DNA of 61,009 nucleotides from Bacillota bacterium (GCA_023393125.1 JAEWMQ010000011.1:1-61009), one strand, 5' to 3'; numbered from the stretch's first letter, positions 8,478 through 18,219 are shown. The notes: a model not told the origin generated them from the letters alone. Made by a program: numbers and translations.

Positions 8478-10159
8478 TCTAGATACTCTACAAAACTATA
8501 TTTATAGGATTGCCCACTAGTACCTCCTGGCACGCCAATGCCATCTGTTTCCTCTGGTTCTTTAAAAACAAATTCAGCTTGTACACTAGGTTCTATAATA
8601 ATTCTTTCTGCAATAATACTTCCTTCAAAATATTCAAAGTCAGTAGCAAATTTACAAAGTGCTCTTGGTGCATATAAATAGAAAGGTCCTAGCCTATCAT
8701 TGGTATTACAGTTAAATGTAATACCATCTGCATTTTCAGCTATGAAAAATATCTGATCTTCCTCATAAGCTGCTTCATTAGAGATATAATAGGTAAGCCA
8801 TTTAGCTTCATTAGTGACACCACCTTTTTGAATTGTATGCCAACCTGTTTGCTCTGCAAAGACTAACCTGATTTTTCTAATCGGATCGTAATACTCTTCA
8901 TACTGATAATTAGCAGGATCTTGGGCATACGGTCCCTGCCCTTGCTCTAATTTTATAAAACCACTTGATAATGCTGCTTTATCCCAAGATGGTTTCTCTC
9001 TCAGTACTTCACTAGTCTTCTCTAAATTACTAATAACTGTTGGTATCTTTTGTTCATATGCATTTAACTCTGATAAATCTCTTTCAACAATTTTACTAAT
9101 GTAATAATAAGGTAAATTTTCATAAACTAATGCATCTGTATAAAGTACCTCAATAGGTTTATTAGCTAGTCCTTGTACTGCTCCTAACTTTTTTGCACCT
9201 TTTATATAAATTTCATCTACCTCATTACCTGTTATTTTCCAGGAAGGTAATTCTTCCATATCTAAACCCAAAATTAATCTTTGCCCTATTTTATTTCCCA
9301 CAACATTAGGTACAACACTTCCAATATAAAGCTGGGCTTCCCCTCTAATATTGTTTCCATCAAAACTAATGCCTACCCATGGCGTATTTTCTTCATCTGT
9401 GTATTTCACATAAATATTGTCTGCTTCATTTTTATTCATATGCAAGCCTTTTTTGGTAAACTGCACATAGACATCTTGCAATTTACTATTTTGTATAGTT
9501 ACAGGAGAATTTATCCCATTTATGTATAAAGTATTCTGCCCATCTTCATTAGGTTCTGTAAGATCAATACCACTAATATTCACACCGTCACTTCCACTTA
9601 TATCATCTATGAATATATTTCCCTTTACTTTTAAAGGCATGGAAGCACTATGATTGAGTTTAAAATAGCCACTTCCAAACACCACTTGATCACTATATAA
9701 ACCTGAGCCCATTTGTTTTTCTTCTAATAATCTTACCTTTACTGTGCTTTGCTCTCCTTGGCAGTTTCCTATAGCTTCTATAAGAATATATTCTTTCTGA
9801 TTATCTATAAAAGTTCCTTCTCTTTTTATATTAATTACTACTTTTGTTTCTTCGTCTATTCCTCGTTCTTTCAAAGTATACGTCCCTGTAGTTCCAATGA
9901 GCTCATAAGGACTCGTTATATTCTCTGCATTTATAAAAGCAGAGGTTGGATTTAAAAAGTAACTCTTCACAGCATCAGCAACGGATTGTGCAGCATAATA
10001 AGCCTTCTGTTTATTAATTTGCATATTATTCTCATTCTGTGAATAAAGCATACTTGTTATCATAGTCGACCCTAATATGAGAATGACCATAAATACAATA
10101 AGTGTTAAAATTAATGTACTGCCTCTATTATTGAGCTTGTATATTTTACCTTTTTTCAT
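8474..10159 (-). CDS. PilX-like minor pilin with large C-terminal domain
   Basis: Probable minor pilus component of 561 residues. The N-terminus has a short basic leader, then RGSTLILTLIVFMVILILGS, a type III-like signal that lacks Glu at mature position 5, as in PilX/GspK-class tip subunits. YAAQSVADAV after the helix is typical of PilX_N. The remaining 480 residues are mostly beta-strand-like, Asn- and Gly-rich, and look extracellular, perhaps a tip adhesin domain (inference). The upstream in-frame extension to 10213 was rejected because AAGGAGGTACATA precedes the ATG at 10159 exactly and the extension would overlap the previous gene. Last gene of the pilC-led group. Confidence 0.75.
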   Translation of the reverse strand: MKKGKIYKLNNRGSTLILTLIVFMVILILGSTMITSMLYSQNENNMQINKQKAYYAAQSVADAVKSYFLNPTSAFINAENITSPYELIGTTGTYTLKERGIDEETKVVINIKREGTFIDNQKEYILIEAIGNCQGEQSTVKVRLLEEKQMGSGLYSDQVVFGSGYFKLNHSASMPLKVKGNIFIDDISGSDGVNISGIDLTEPNEDGQNTLYINGINSPVTIQNSKLQDVYVQFTKKGLHMNKNEADNIYVKYTDEENTPWVGISFDGNNIRGEAQLYIGSVVPNVVGNKIGQRLILGLDMEELPSWKITGNEVDEIYIKGAKKLGAVQGLANKPIEVLYTDALVYENLPYYYISKIVERDLSELNAYEQKIPTVISNLEKTSEVLREKPSWDKAALSSGFIKLEQGQGPYAQDPANYQYEEYYDPIRKIRLVFAEQTGWHTIQKGGVTNEAKWLTYYISNEAAYEEDQIFFIAENADGITFNCNTNDRLGPFYLYAPRALCKFATDFEYFEGSIIAERIIIEPSVQAEFVFKEPEETDGIGVPGGTSGQSYKYSFVEYLD

Positions 10160-10170
10160 TATGTACCTCC

Positions 10171-10716
10171 TTACTTTGTATAAATAAGTACATCTCCTCG
10201 CTGATTTTCCCATGCTTCTACTTCACTTTGGTGTAAGTTGTGTAATTTGAATGCAGTTTCTATTTGATAATTCTCTCCTACTAAACTTAGCTGAACAACT
10301 TGCTTTTTCTCTTTGATAAGATTAAAAGTCAAAGTCATTTGCTTATTATTTAATATCCCTTTATCTAAAAGAACCACTTCTCCATCACTGTATGTTTTCT
10401 TAATAAGCTGACTTTCTCTTCCTTCACTCTTTACATAAAGTGCTATTTCTCCCTCTTTTAAATGATTAACATTTTCTTTGCTTACAACTCTTACAGTTTT
10501 GGCAAAACGTACTTCTTCTTGTAGCTTCTCTTCAATCAAAATAAACATACTTTTTTCGCCTAAGGCATTTTGGTGATTGGCAAATAAATTTTGTCCACCT
10601 AGAAGCATTTGTAAAAGAGGAAGCATTAAAACACTTATGAGTGCCATTACTATTAGGATCTCTATAATTGTCATTCCTTGCTTTTTTCTAGTAATCTCTC
10701 TTATCCACTTATTCAT
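10171..10716 (-). CDS. PilW-like minor pilin
   Basis: Pseudopilin-like protein, 181 residues. Leader ends in KKQG|MTIIEILIVMALISVL, a good prepilin peptidase site with Glu at +5. After the helix come LLQMLLGGQNLFANHQNALG and a beta-rich domain, as in PilW/GspJ-type minor pilins that prime pilus assembly. Ribosome site AGGTAGGAGAAGAG. It is second of three consecutive minor pilin genes, 20 bases after the PilV-like gene. The exact equivalence to PilW is by position and size only. Confidence 0.75.
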   Translation of the reverse strand: MNKWIREITRKKQGMTIIEILIVMALISVLMLPLLQMLLGGQNLFANHQNALGEKSMFILIEEKLQEEVRFAKTVRVVSKENVNHLKEGEIALYVKSEGRESQLIKKTYSDGEVVLLDKGILNNKQMTLTFNLIKEKKQVVQLSLVGENYQIETAFKLHNLHQSEVEAWENQRGDVLIYTK

Positions 10717-10736
10717 CTCTTCTCCTACCTTACTGA

Positions 10737-11054
10737 CTAGTATGGAACAAATAACTGATAGCTGACTTCATCATCTTCCTTACTAATGAGGCTTCCTGTT
10801 ATCTTAAGTTCTTTAGAACCCTGAAACTGAATCACCATTTGCCTTTCTTCTGTTATCAAATCATTGTCATCATTAGCAATAGCCTTCATTATTTCCATGC
10901 TACTTGAAGCTTGATTAAAAACGCTTTTTCTCATCTGGATAGCTGTTCCCATTAAAGTTGAGAACAGTACCATTAGCACTCCAAAAATAGCTAAGCTAAT
11001 AAGAATCTCTATTAAACTAACGCCTGCTTTATTTAACTTCTTCATTTTTTTCAT
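10737..11054 (-). CDS. PilV-like minor pilin
   Basis: Short pseudopilin, 105 residues, with LNKAG|VSLIEILISLAIFGVL as the prepilin peptidase site (Glu at +5) and a small domain that keeps little more than a strand-rich tail. PilV/GspI-type subunits have this form. It overlaps the 3' end of the PilO-like gene by 26 bases, so translation of the two is probably coupled; GAGGTG stands just before the first ATG. Confidence 0.75.
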   Translation of the reverse strand: MKKMKKLNKAGVSLIEILISLAIFGVLMVLFSTLMGTAIQMRKSVFNQASSSMEIMKAIANDDNDLITEERQMVIQFQGSKELKITGSLISKEDDEVSYQLFVPY

Positions 11055-11655
11055 CTTTCACCTCTTGCGCACTCATCAAAAATGATTTACCTACTGGTGC
11101 ATTAAAGGAGATGTGCTCTAACTCATCCTGAGCCTTATCCGTTCTATAAATTCCTATTTTGACTTTCCCATTTCCTTCTTCTAAACTAAGTTCTTCAATA
11201 GAAACATAACGCCCGTCATTTAGCAAGTTATCTATAAAGGTGATTATAGACTGTTCTTCTCCTCCTAATGTGAGTTCAATAGGAAGTACCTCTATCAGGC
11301 CTTCTTCATCCTGCATTCGTACTTCTTCTATACTTAAATCTAATACTTGAATAGGCTGCATTTTACTTATAGACATAATCCAGGCTTCTATATATTCTGG
11401 ATCTAATTTAGGAAAATAGAGCGCTTCTACTGCTTCTAATTCTTCTTTATAATCCTGCAAACGGCTTGGCAAATCTTTTTCTTGTAATAAAAGTATATCT
11501 GCCTGTAAACGCTGATTTTCACGGAGCGCTAAATGTTCTACTGATGTTTGATAATACTGATTTACTTTAGGCAAAATAATTCTTACACCTATTAAAAGAA
11601 CACTTATATTAATAAGAGTCCATAATAGCATTTGTTCTCTCTTAGATATTCGCAT
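11029..11655 (-). CDS. pilO: PilO-like pilus assembly protein
   Basis: Inner-membrane alignment protein, 208 residues. Basic start (MRISKREQ), one membrane helix at about 10-28, a coiled coil (about 35-75) and a C-terminal ferredoxin-like region with the strand FNAPVGK near the end. In other systems PilO pairs with PilN through these parts. It overlaps the stop codon of the pilMN fusion gene (TAATG) and overlaps the next gene too, so the three are tightly coupled. The sequence family is weakly conserved; the call rests on topology and place in the operon. Confidence 0.7.
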   Translation of the reverse strand: MRISKREQMLLWTLINISVLLIGVRIILPKVNQYYQTSVEHLALRENQRLQADILLLQEKDLPSRLQDYKEELEAVEALYFPKLDPEYIEAWIMSISKMQPIQVLDLSIEEVRMQDEEGLIEVLPIELTLGGEEQSIITFIDNLLNDGRYVSIEELSLEEGNGKVKIGIYRTDKAQDELEHISFNAPVGKSFLMSAQEVKDEKNEEVK

Positions 11656-13187
11656 TAGAATGTTCCCCCTTTTAATACTAGGTTAATTGTAAAATAGTAG
11701 TTATTTTCTTCTATACTATAGCCTGTATAATGAACTTCTTGTATGCTAGATAGCTTTCTAAGGTGGTATACAAAATCTAATATTTCTTGTTCTAAAAGGG
11801 TTCTACATTCTAAATTAATATTGCCGCCTTGATACGTGATTTTCCTTATTGTCATATATTCTGGTATTTGCTTAGTTATTTCATTCCAAAATACTTTATC
11901 TAGCTTAGGCAGCTCCTGAACTTGCTTTCCTACTTCATTTAAGTGTTCACTACTCGTTTTCAATTGTTCTATTTGCTGACTCGTTTCATATAATGATTGT
12001 AATTTTACTATTATATCTGGTTGTCTATATGGCTCCATTAACGCTTCTGCCACCTGATAATGCTGTCTTCCTGCTAATAGATAGTAAGCTAAAACACTTG
12101 CCCCTACAATAACTTGTCCTGCCAGTATAAAGCCTGATGTAAGTGTGGTGGAAGAAAGTTTCTTATTTCTTTTTTCTAGCTGCTTATAGGCCGCATAAAA
12201 GTTAATCCCTTTAACTTGATCTGGATAAATTTCTCCTAACCCGGCTAAATAACTATTTAGCTCATTCACTTTAAAATCCTTAATCAAATGTTGGACATCT
12301 CTTACTTCTGTCAGTAACCCACTCTCCAAATAGTCTGACATACCTTTCATATTAGCCATTCCACCATATAGATAGACCTCACTTACAGGATTCTGAGAGG
12401 CTCTACTAAGCTGAAACTGTAACATATTTTGTATTTCACTTAAGATGCTTGTAAGATACGGATTTAGTAGATTAAAGAGAACTGGATTTTGTTCTAAGCT
12501 ATTAGGAGACAAATCTAAATTCAAAAATGCAGTTTCGTCTCTTAATTGTCCCATAAGAATTAAAGTCTCTTTATACTGCTCTGTATTAATAGAAACACTT
12601 CTAGAAAACACATGTGATCTGCCATTAAATAAATGTAGATGGAGCATACTATTTCCTATATCTGCCAAAACTATAGGTTTATCTTCTTCTATCTTTTGTT
12701 TACTAATAAGCTTGATAATACTATTTTGATGAATGTCTATCTTACACTTTTTGATCCCTATTGCCTTACTTAGCTGCATATAACTAGCTACTAAGGTTTT
12801 AGGCATAGCTATAATCATGGTTTTACCCAACTGCTGATTGGTACTTTCAACTATTTTATAATCAAGTAAATAAGACTCATCTGCTGGCAGTAACCCTAAC
12901 ATCTCTTGTTCCATTAGTAACTGCATTTCTTTAGGCTTTACTTTAGGTAGTTCAGCTTCCTTAATGACCATTCCACTTGTATGTATTAGAAAAGTAACCT
13001 GCTTTTTTTGGTAACGTTGTCTTTTAATAGTCCTTTTTATAAGCTGAGTTATTTCTTCTAAGTCTATAATTTCTCCACTTACAATACTACCCTCTGGCAC
13101 CAATACAGATTGACACCTTAACTTCCCTTTGTTTTTTCTCTCTATAAAATGAATATATTTACTTCCGATATCTATTACTAACGCCAT
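11655..13187 (-). CDS. PilM-PilN fusion protein
   Basis: One 510-residue protein that covers two usually separate pilus assembly proteins. Residues about 1-320 are an actin-like PilM: VIDIGSKYIHFIERK (phosphate 1), VLADIGNSMLHLHLFNGRS (phosphate 2) and VYLYGGMANMKGMSDYL (adenosine motif). The later part is PilN-like: KGINFYAAYKQLEKR at about 326-340 resembles the INxxP/R start of PilN that docks into PilM, then a membrane helix (about 351-372), a coiled coil and a ferredoxin-like fold ending in FTINLVLKGG. No stop or restart signal lies between the two parts. Normally PilM is cytoplasmic and binds the tail of PilN; here they are tethered. It follows pilC by 11 bases and overlaps the PilO gene. 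Confidence 0.82.
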   Translation of the reverse strand: MALVIDIGSKYIHFIERKNKGKLRCQSVLVPEGSIVSGEIIDLEEITQLIKRTIKRQRYQKKQVTFLIHTSGMVIKEAELPKVKPKEMQLLMEQEMLGLLPADESYLLDYKIVESTNQQLGKTMIIAMPKTLVASYMQLSKAIGIKKCKIDIHQNSIIKLISKQKIEEDKPIVLADIGNSMLHLHLFNGRSHVFSRSVSINTEQYKETLILMGQLRDETAFLNLDLSPNSLEQNPVLFNLLNPYLTSILSEIQNMLQFQLSRASQNPVSEVYLYGGMANMKGMSDYLESGLLTEVRDVQHLIKDFKVNELNSYLAGLGEIYPDQVKGINFYAAYKQLEKRNKKLSSTTLTSGFILAGQVIVGASVLAYYLLAGRQHYQVAEALMEPYRQPDIIVKLQSLYETSQQIEQLKTSSEHLNEVGKQVQELPKLDKVFWNEITKQIPEYMTIRKITYQGGNINLECRTLLEQEILDFVYHLRKLSSIQEVHYTGYSIEENNYYFTINLVLKGGTF

Positions 13188-13198
13188 AGTGTCCCCCT

Positions 13199-14392
13199 TT
13201 ACTGAATATGTTGATAAACGTTGTACATAGATGGAACAATAGCAGCAACAATAAATCCTACTACTATTCCTAAAACAACAATCATTGTTGGCTCCAATAA
13301 AGCAATAAGCTTTTTAATAGCCGTATCTGCTTCTTGAGCATAAAACTTTGATGTCTTTTCAAGAATTTCTTCTAATTGCCCAGATTCTTCTCCTATTTGA
13401 ATCATGTGAATGAGCATTGCTGGAAAAATATTTGTATGTTTGAGCGCAAGTGATAGCGGCGTTCCTACCGCAATTTCTTCTTTTACCTTATCAAGTCTTT
13501 TATCTAACTGAGCATGATTAATAACCTTCTGTGTCATGTCTACGCACTCAATGAGTGAAAGTCCACTAGCGTATAAAGTACATAAGGTTTCTGCAAATCT
13601 AGCACTTATAATAATTCTATTGAGCTTTCCAACCACAGGCAAAGCAAAATAGAGCTGCTCCTTATATCTTTTTAACCAAGGCTGACCAGCAAAGGCGAAC
13701 ATACTTAGAATCATAATTCCTAGCACGGTTATTAAAGCCATCCAGTTATTCATTAAAAAGCTACTTAAATTTAATAAAAACTTTGTACTCCAAGGTAATG
13801 TATCTATCATCTCTGTAAATAAAGTAAAGAAATTAGGTACAACATAAAGTAGTAAGATTAGTAAAACACCTATAGATACAACACCTAAAATAATAGGATA
13901 AATCATGGCGTTTTTAATCTTTTCCTCTAACTCTTTCTCTTTTTCATAGTGAATGGCTAATCTTTCAAAAGCTTCATCTAAAGAACCGCTCTTCTCTCCT
14001 GCCTCAATCATTGCAACAAATAAATCAGGAAACACCTGTCCCTGCTCTCTTAATGTACTTGATAAAAGATTTCCTTTTTGAATTTCCATATAAAGATTTG
14101 ACAAAATAGCTTTAAGTCTTATATCTTCTGCTTGCTCATGCAAAATATCTATACATTTAATAATAGAAATCCCAGAGTTCAACATAGTCGCTATTTGCCT
14201 AGATAAAATCACTAAAGTTTTAGTCTTTAACCGTTTTTCCTTTTTCTTCTTTTGTTGTTCTTCTCTATATGATATACAAAATAGTTGTTGCTCCTTTAAA
14301 TAACTATAAAGTGCTTGTGGATTATCTAATGAAATAGTTCCTTTATGATATTTTCCATTTAAATCTTTCGCTTTATATTTGTAGCTCGGCAC
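13199..14392 (-). CDS. pilC: PilC pilus inner-membrane platform protein
   Basis: GspF/PilC polytopic protein that links the ATPases to the growing pilus; 397 residues with the chosen start. Two repeated T2SSF domains are visible: LSRQIATMLNSGISIIKCIDIL...LFVAMIEAGEKSGSLDEAFERLA, and SARFAETLCTLYASGLSLIECV...LIHMIQIGEESGQLEEILEKTS, each followed by membrane helices. The family starts with M(P)xYxYKAxDxxGK; here that begins at a GTG (14392) just after GGAGAGGAAAA, so I prefer it over the ATG at 14473, which would add a lysine-rich 27-residue tail. It is first in the operon pilC-pilMN-pilO-minor pilins. Confidence 0.88.
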   Translation of the reverse strand: MPSYKYKAKDLNGKYHKGTISLDNPQALYSYLKEQQLFCISYREEQQKKKKEKRLKTKTLVILSRQIATMLNSGISIIKCIDILHEQAEDIRLKAILSNLYMEIQKGNLLSSTLREQGQVFPDLFVAMIEAGEKSGSLDEAFERLAIHYEKEKELEEKIKNAMIYPIILGVVSIGVLLILLLYVVPNFFTLFTEMIDTLPWSTKFLLNLSSFLMNNWMALITVLGIMILSMFAFAGQPWLKRYKEQLYFALPVVGKLNRIIISARFAETLCTLYASGLSLIECVDMTQKVINHAQLDKRLDKVKEEIAVGTPLSLALKHTNIFPAMLIHMIQIGEESGQLEEILEKTSKFYAQEADTAIKKLIALLEPTMIVVLGIVVGFIVAAIVPSMYNVYQHIQ

Positions 14393-14526
14393 TTTTCCTC
14401 TCCATTCCTTTTTACATTTTATTACTTTTTTCGACTTCTTTATTATTATATTATAATCCTTAACATGAGACAATATTTCTCCCAGCCTAGTCCTATGCTT
14501 TAGTTGATAACTTATTTCTAAAATGC

Positions 14527-14555
14527 TTGTTTGTACCTTAAAAATACCTTAGAAT
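14527..14555 (+). promoter_or_regulatory. Sigma-A-like promoter of AI-2E family gene
   Basis: TTGTTT (14527-14532), 17-base spacer, TAGAAT (14550-14555), about 30 bases before the ATG at 14586. Confidence 0.5.
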
Positions 14556-14585
14556 AAAGTAAATCACAAAATGAAGGAGGTATTT

Positions 14586-15743
14586 ATGAATCGTTTTAAA
14601 AAGCCTGTTTTTCTAGTAACCTATGGTTTAATCTTATACTTTTTCTTGTTACGATTTGAAGTTTTTTCAGGGGTCATGCATAAACTTTTAACGCTTACAC
14701 AACCCTTTATTGGAGGTTTTGCTCTAGCTTATATTCTTAACATTCCTTATACTTATTTCTTAACTAAAGTACTTAAAAGTAATAGACAAGACCCTCATTA
14801 CAAATTGAAAAAGTCTTTATCATTAGTTACATCCTATTTGCTTTTCTTTTTCATCATTGGTTTCACTTTTTCTATGCTCATTCCTCAAGTAGGTGAAAGC
14901 ATCAATATATTTATGGCTAACTCATCAGAATATTATCAGACCTTACAAAATTATTTAACTGATATTGTTAGCAACCTTAAATTGGAACCTTCTATATGGA
15001 ATGAAATCCAAAAAGCAATTATGTCTTTAGTGGAACTCCTTAAAGGTCTATTACCATCTCTCATTGGCCTTGTTACTAGTACTGCCTCTGGGGTAGTTAA
15101 CATCATTTGTACTTTATTTATTTCTGTTTACTTCTTAGCTAGTAAAGAAACTTTAATGTCTCTTGTTACACGCACCTTAGATGCTTTTGCTACAAGTAAG
15201 GCAAAAAGTAAATTGAAACATATCTTAGAAGTAACTGATCAAACATTTAGAGGCTTTATTATTGGACAATTAACAGATGCCCTTATTATTGGCGTTATTA
15301 CCTTTATCTGTTCTAGCTTATTTGGTTTCCCTTATCCTCTCCTACTTGGTTTCATAGCTGGTGTAACAAACGTTATTCCAGTTGTTGGTCCTTTTATAGG
15401 AGCTGTACCTTGTGTACTTATTATTTTAATGGTTGAGCCTACTAAGGCTATTTGGTATGTTGTCTTTATTACCATTCTTCAACAAATCGATGGTAATTTT
15501 ATCTGTCCAAAAGTAGTAGGTGACTCTACTGGTTTAGATGGGTTATGGATTTTACTAGCTGTTATTGTTGGTGGTGGATTCTTTGGTATTGTAGGTTGCC
15601 TATTAGCTGTTCCGCTTTGCGCTGTAGCCTTCAAACTCTATGAAGAATTTTTAGATCAACGTTTAAGTACTCCAACTACTTCTACTAGTACTTCTACCCT
15701 TCCTCCACAAAATGCACCTTCACGTTCTAAAAAAACTAAATAA
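14586..15743 (+). CDS. AI-2E family transporter (UPF0118)
   Basis: Membrane protein of the AI-2 exporter/TqsA/YdbI superfamily, 385 residues with the ATG at 14586 placed right after AAGGAGG; the in-frame ATG at 14571 is upstream of that site and was rejected. About eight membrane helices. The conserved stretch TFRGFIIGQLTDALIIGVIT, then LLGFIAGVTNVIPVVGPFIGAVP, and QQIDGNFICPKVVGDSTGL-type end are clear family marks. The C-terminus is a Ser/Thr/Pro-rich cytoplasmic tail. Family members transport varied substrates, including Na+/H+ exchange, so substrate is open. Stand-alone gene, divergent from the pilus operon. Confidence 0.88.
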   Translation: MNRFKKPVFLVTYGLILYFFLLRFEVFSGVMHKLLTLTQPFIGGFALAYILNIPYTYFLTKVLKSNRQDPHYKLKKSLSLVTSYLLFFFIIGFTFSMLIPQVGESINIFMANSSEYYQTLQNYLTDIVSNLKLEPSIWNEIQKAIMSLVELLKGLLPSLIGLVTSTASGVVNIICTLFISVYFLASKETLMSLVTRTLDAFATSKAKSKLKHILEVTDQTFRGFIIGQLTDALIIGVITFICSSLFGFPYPLLLGFIAGVTNVIPVVGPFIGAVPCVLIILMVEPTKAIWYVVFITILQQIDGNFICPKVVGDSTGLDGLWILLAVIVGGGFFGIVGCLLAVPLCAVAFKLYEEFLDQRLSTPTTSTSTSTLPPQNAPSRSKKTK

Positions 15744-15761
15744 GATGTTATCTACTCATAA

Positions 15762-15797
15762 AAAAGGTAGGTTACCTAATAAGGCAACCTACCTTTT
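15762..15797. terminator. Bidirectional terminator
   Basis: AAAAGGTAGGTT (15762-15773) pairs with AACCTACCTTTT (15786-15797), 12 bp, between two convergent genes; A-run on one side and T-run on the other serve both strands. Confidence 0.85.
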
Positions 15798-15798
15798 A

Positions 15799-18219
15799 CT
15801 ATTTATAATCTACTATTTCTACATCCTTATAAAAATGCTTTAGTATAGCCTCATAAGTATAACCCATTTCAGCCATACCTCTAACACCATCTTGGCTCAT
15901 CCCTACGCCATGACCGAAGCCACCGCCATATAAGGTAATCTGTTTTAGCTGCTTTTGGTTATCATAAACAATATCTGGTGCAAAAAAAGCACTTGGTAAA
16001 AGTGACATAGCATTAGTTGTACTTCCATCACTTCTAGTCACAATAATGCCCGGACTACCCCTGCCAGCAAGTAAACTCCTAATGACATACTCTGTTGATA
16101 CTTTAACGGTTGCTTTAGAGCCCTCTATCACAAGTGTCATTACATTTCCCCCTTGGCCTCTTTGGGTCACTTCTAGATTTTGAATACTGCCAATCTCGTC
16201 TATTTCTTGGCTTTTCCATTCATTTTCTACTTTTACTTTAATTAATGCAGGATACTGCTGAGCAAGTTTACTTATGGCATTATTAATTAAATAACTTAAA
16301 TCTTCCTTGGATAATTGTACTTGCCATCTAAACCAAGGTGAAACTTCATCAAAAGCTTCTAAATCACTTGGTGTCAGCTTAAAAAACTTATACGCTGCCC
16401 TCTCATCATTCATATCTGCTACAATTTTATCACCTGTATATTGTCTATCAGAAACCATATAAGGTGGTGTTTCACTAGGGAAGTTTTCTCCTACAGCCCA
16501 CACCTCTCCATAATTAGCTGTATAACCACATGAAGTAGCAAAGAATTTACTACTTAATAAATTCCCCTTATATTTTAATACTTTTCCTTCTGTAGTTGCT
16601 GCTGCTTCATAGGCTAATTGATTTGGTGCTATATTGTTATATACTTGAGAAGCCGTCGTATCATCGATTTGTGCACCATACTGAATGAATTTGCTACTTT
16701 CTTTACTAGCTACCCCATAGGTTCTAGCAGCTATAGCCTGCACCTTTAACGCTTCAACACCGTAGCTTGTCGGCATTTCACTCGGAATAACACCTGCTAC
16801 ATAATTCTCCATATCCACTTCATTTACAATATGATAACCTTCATCTGTTTTTGTTATTTCAATACAACCTTTATATTTAGAAAAACCTTGATTCTTTGTT
16901 ACTGTTAACAGTTTAATAGTACTATCACTCTTAGGTACCAACTGTAATGTTGATGCCTCCTTATTCCAATTAAATGTTTCACTATCCCATACTTCTTGTG
17001 CATCTAAATGAGTTGTTTCCCCATTATAAACTAGATCATAATCCGCCGTGCTCACTAGCTTTACCTTTTTATGAACATAACTTCCTTCTTCATTAGTAAG
17101 TACCACCCTTAATCCTTCTTTATTACTTCTCCCTATTACCTGCAGTGTAATGAGTCGGTCACCCTCCTTTTGATAAGCAATTTGTACACCATAGGGTAAT
17201 TGATTGATAGACGTGTAATTTCCTAGATCTGTTTTATCAGAAACTTCTACATCTTTATACTGAAGCACTCCTGCTTTTTCTAAAGTAATTGTACTATCAG
17301 TTACTTTTATTACACTATCTTTTTCTCCATAAATTTGCGGTTCATACGCAATAGCGCCCTCATTACTTACTGTTAACTTACCAATACTTCCTACTTGTTT
17401 AGAATCTATGCCTTTATTTATAAAGTTAATACTACTCCCCTTAACTACTGCTGTAACCATTTGGTCATTGACTAATTTAAGTTCACAATCTTCTATAGTA
17501 CCTTGTTTGCTAATAACCTTTATAACGCCTAATATTTCTTGGTCTTTAACAGCTACCTGTATAGTCTGATTTTTAAGTGGTTCTAAGATTAGACCTTCAA
17601 ACCCCAATTTGCCTTGATCAGTAATTACTTGCCAGGCCTCTAGCCTCTCATCTGATGGCGTTGCTAAAATGACTACTGTTATGTATTTGATATAAGTATC
17701 CTTTTTCACCTTATTCATTGCTGAATAATAGGCATTAACCACCTCATGAATACTTAAATAGTTATCTTTATTGGCTTCATTCTTGGTTGCTATTACCTGA
17801 TAGTCTTCCCCTATTACTTCTGATAAAACTTTATTAAAGGTTTCTTCATCTAATAATTGAAGGGCCTCTTTCTCATCTAAGCTTAGAAAATTTTTCTTTT
17901 TTAAGCTTTCATAATATGGCTTATACCAAGCTACATCAGCCTTTTCTTCCTGCATATCAGTAGTTTCTTCTTCATCTAAAGTACATGCTAAAAGCTTTGC
18001 CATGTTAGCTTGCGTACAAGGTACTTCATATAAACTACTTTCTTCGCTTAAAGTCTTTACGCTCTCCCCTGAGAAAAGACTCGGTAAAAGTTCTCGTCCT
18101 ATTAAAAAGTACCACAGGGCTACTATAAAGAGAACAGCCCATAAAGTTGCATCCTTTTTTTCTCCCCTTCGTTTTGCACGCTTTTTATAGCGTTTAACTC
18201 GGTGCTTCTTTCTGCTCAT
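15799..18219 (-). CDS. SpoIID/LytB-domain protein, membrane-anchored
   Basis: An 806-residue protein with a very basic start (RKKHRVKRYKKRAKRR), one membrane helix at about 27-45, a long extracellular region and a C-terminal SpoIID/LytB domain from about 470. Family marks include EVDMENYVAGVIPSEMPTSY (catalytic Glu of SpoIID-type lytic transglycosylases lies in PSEM), LKVQAIAARTYGV, and GGFGHGVGMSQDGVRGMAEMG at the end. SpoIID degrades peptidoglycan at engulfment, but it is about 340 residues; this much longer protein is a vegetative or spore relative, not spoIID itself. The middle region has repeated beta-rich segments not recognised. Good AAGGAGG site. Single gene with terminators on the far side. 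Confidence 0.85.
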   Translation of the reverse strand: MSRKKHRVKRYKKRAKRRGEKKDATLWAVLFIVALWYFLIGRELLPSLFSGESVKTLSEESSLYEVPCTQANMAKLLACTLDEEETTDMQEEKADVAWYKPYYESLKKKNFLSLDEKEALQLLDEETFNKVLSEVIGEDYQVIATKNEANKDNYLSIHEVVNAYYSAMNKVKKDTYIKYITVVILATPSDERLEAWQVITDQGKLGFEGLILEPLKNQTIQVAVKDQEILGVIKVISKQGTIEDCELKLVNDQMVTAVVKGSSINFINKGIDSKQVGSIGKLTVSNEGAIAYEPQIYGEKDSVIKVTDSTITLEKAGVLQYKDVEVSDKTDLGNYTSINQLPYGVQIAYQKEGDRLITLQVIGRSNKEGLRVVLTNEEGSYVHKKVKLVSTADYDLVYNGETTHLDAQEVWDSETFNWNKEASTLQLVPKSDSTIKLLTVTKNQGFSKYKGCIEITKTDEGYHIVNEVDMENYVAGVIPSEMPTSYGVEALKVQAIAARTYGVASKESSKFIQYGAQIDDTTASQVYNNIAPNQLAYEAAATTEGKVLKYKGNLLSSKFFATSCGYTANYGEVWAVGENFPSETPPYMVSDRQYTGDKIVADMNDERAAYKFFKLTPSDLEAFDEVSPWFRWQVQLSKEDLSYLINNAISKLAQQYPALIKVKVENEWKSQEIDEIGSIQNLEVTQRGQGGNVMTLVIEGSKATVKVSTEYVIRSLLAGRGSPGIIVTRSDGSTTNAMSLLPSAFFAPDIVYDNQKQLKQITLYGGGFGHGVGMSQDGVRGMAEMGYTYEAILKHFYKDVEIVDYK

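Noticed and set aside
14393..14473. ATG at 14473 as start of pilC
   Set aside because: Adds a lysine-rich piece outside the family; the GTG at 14392 has a better site and fits the family start.
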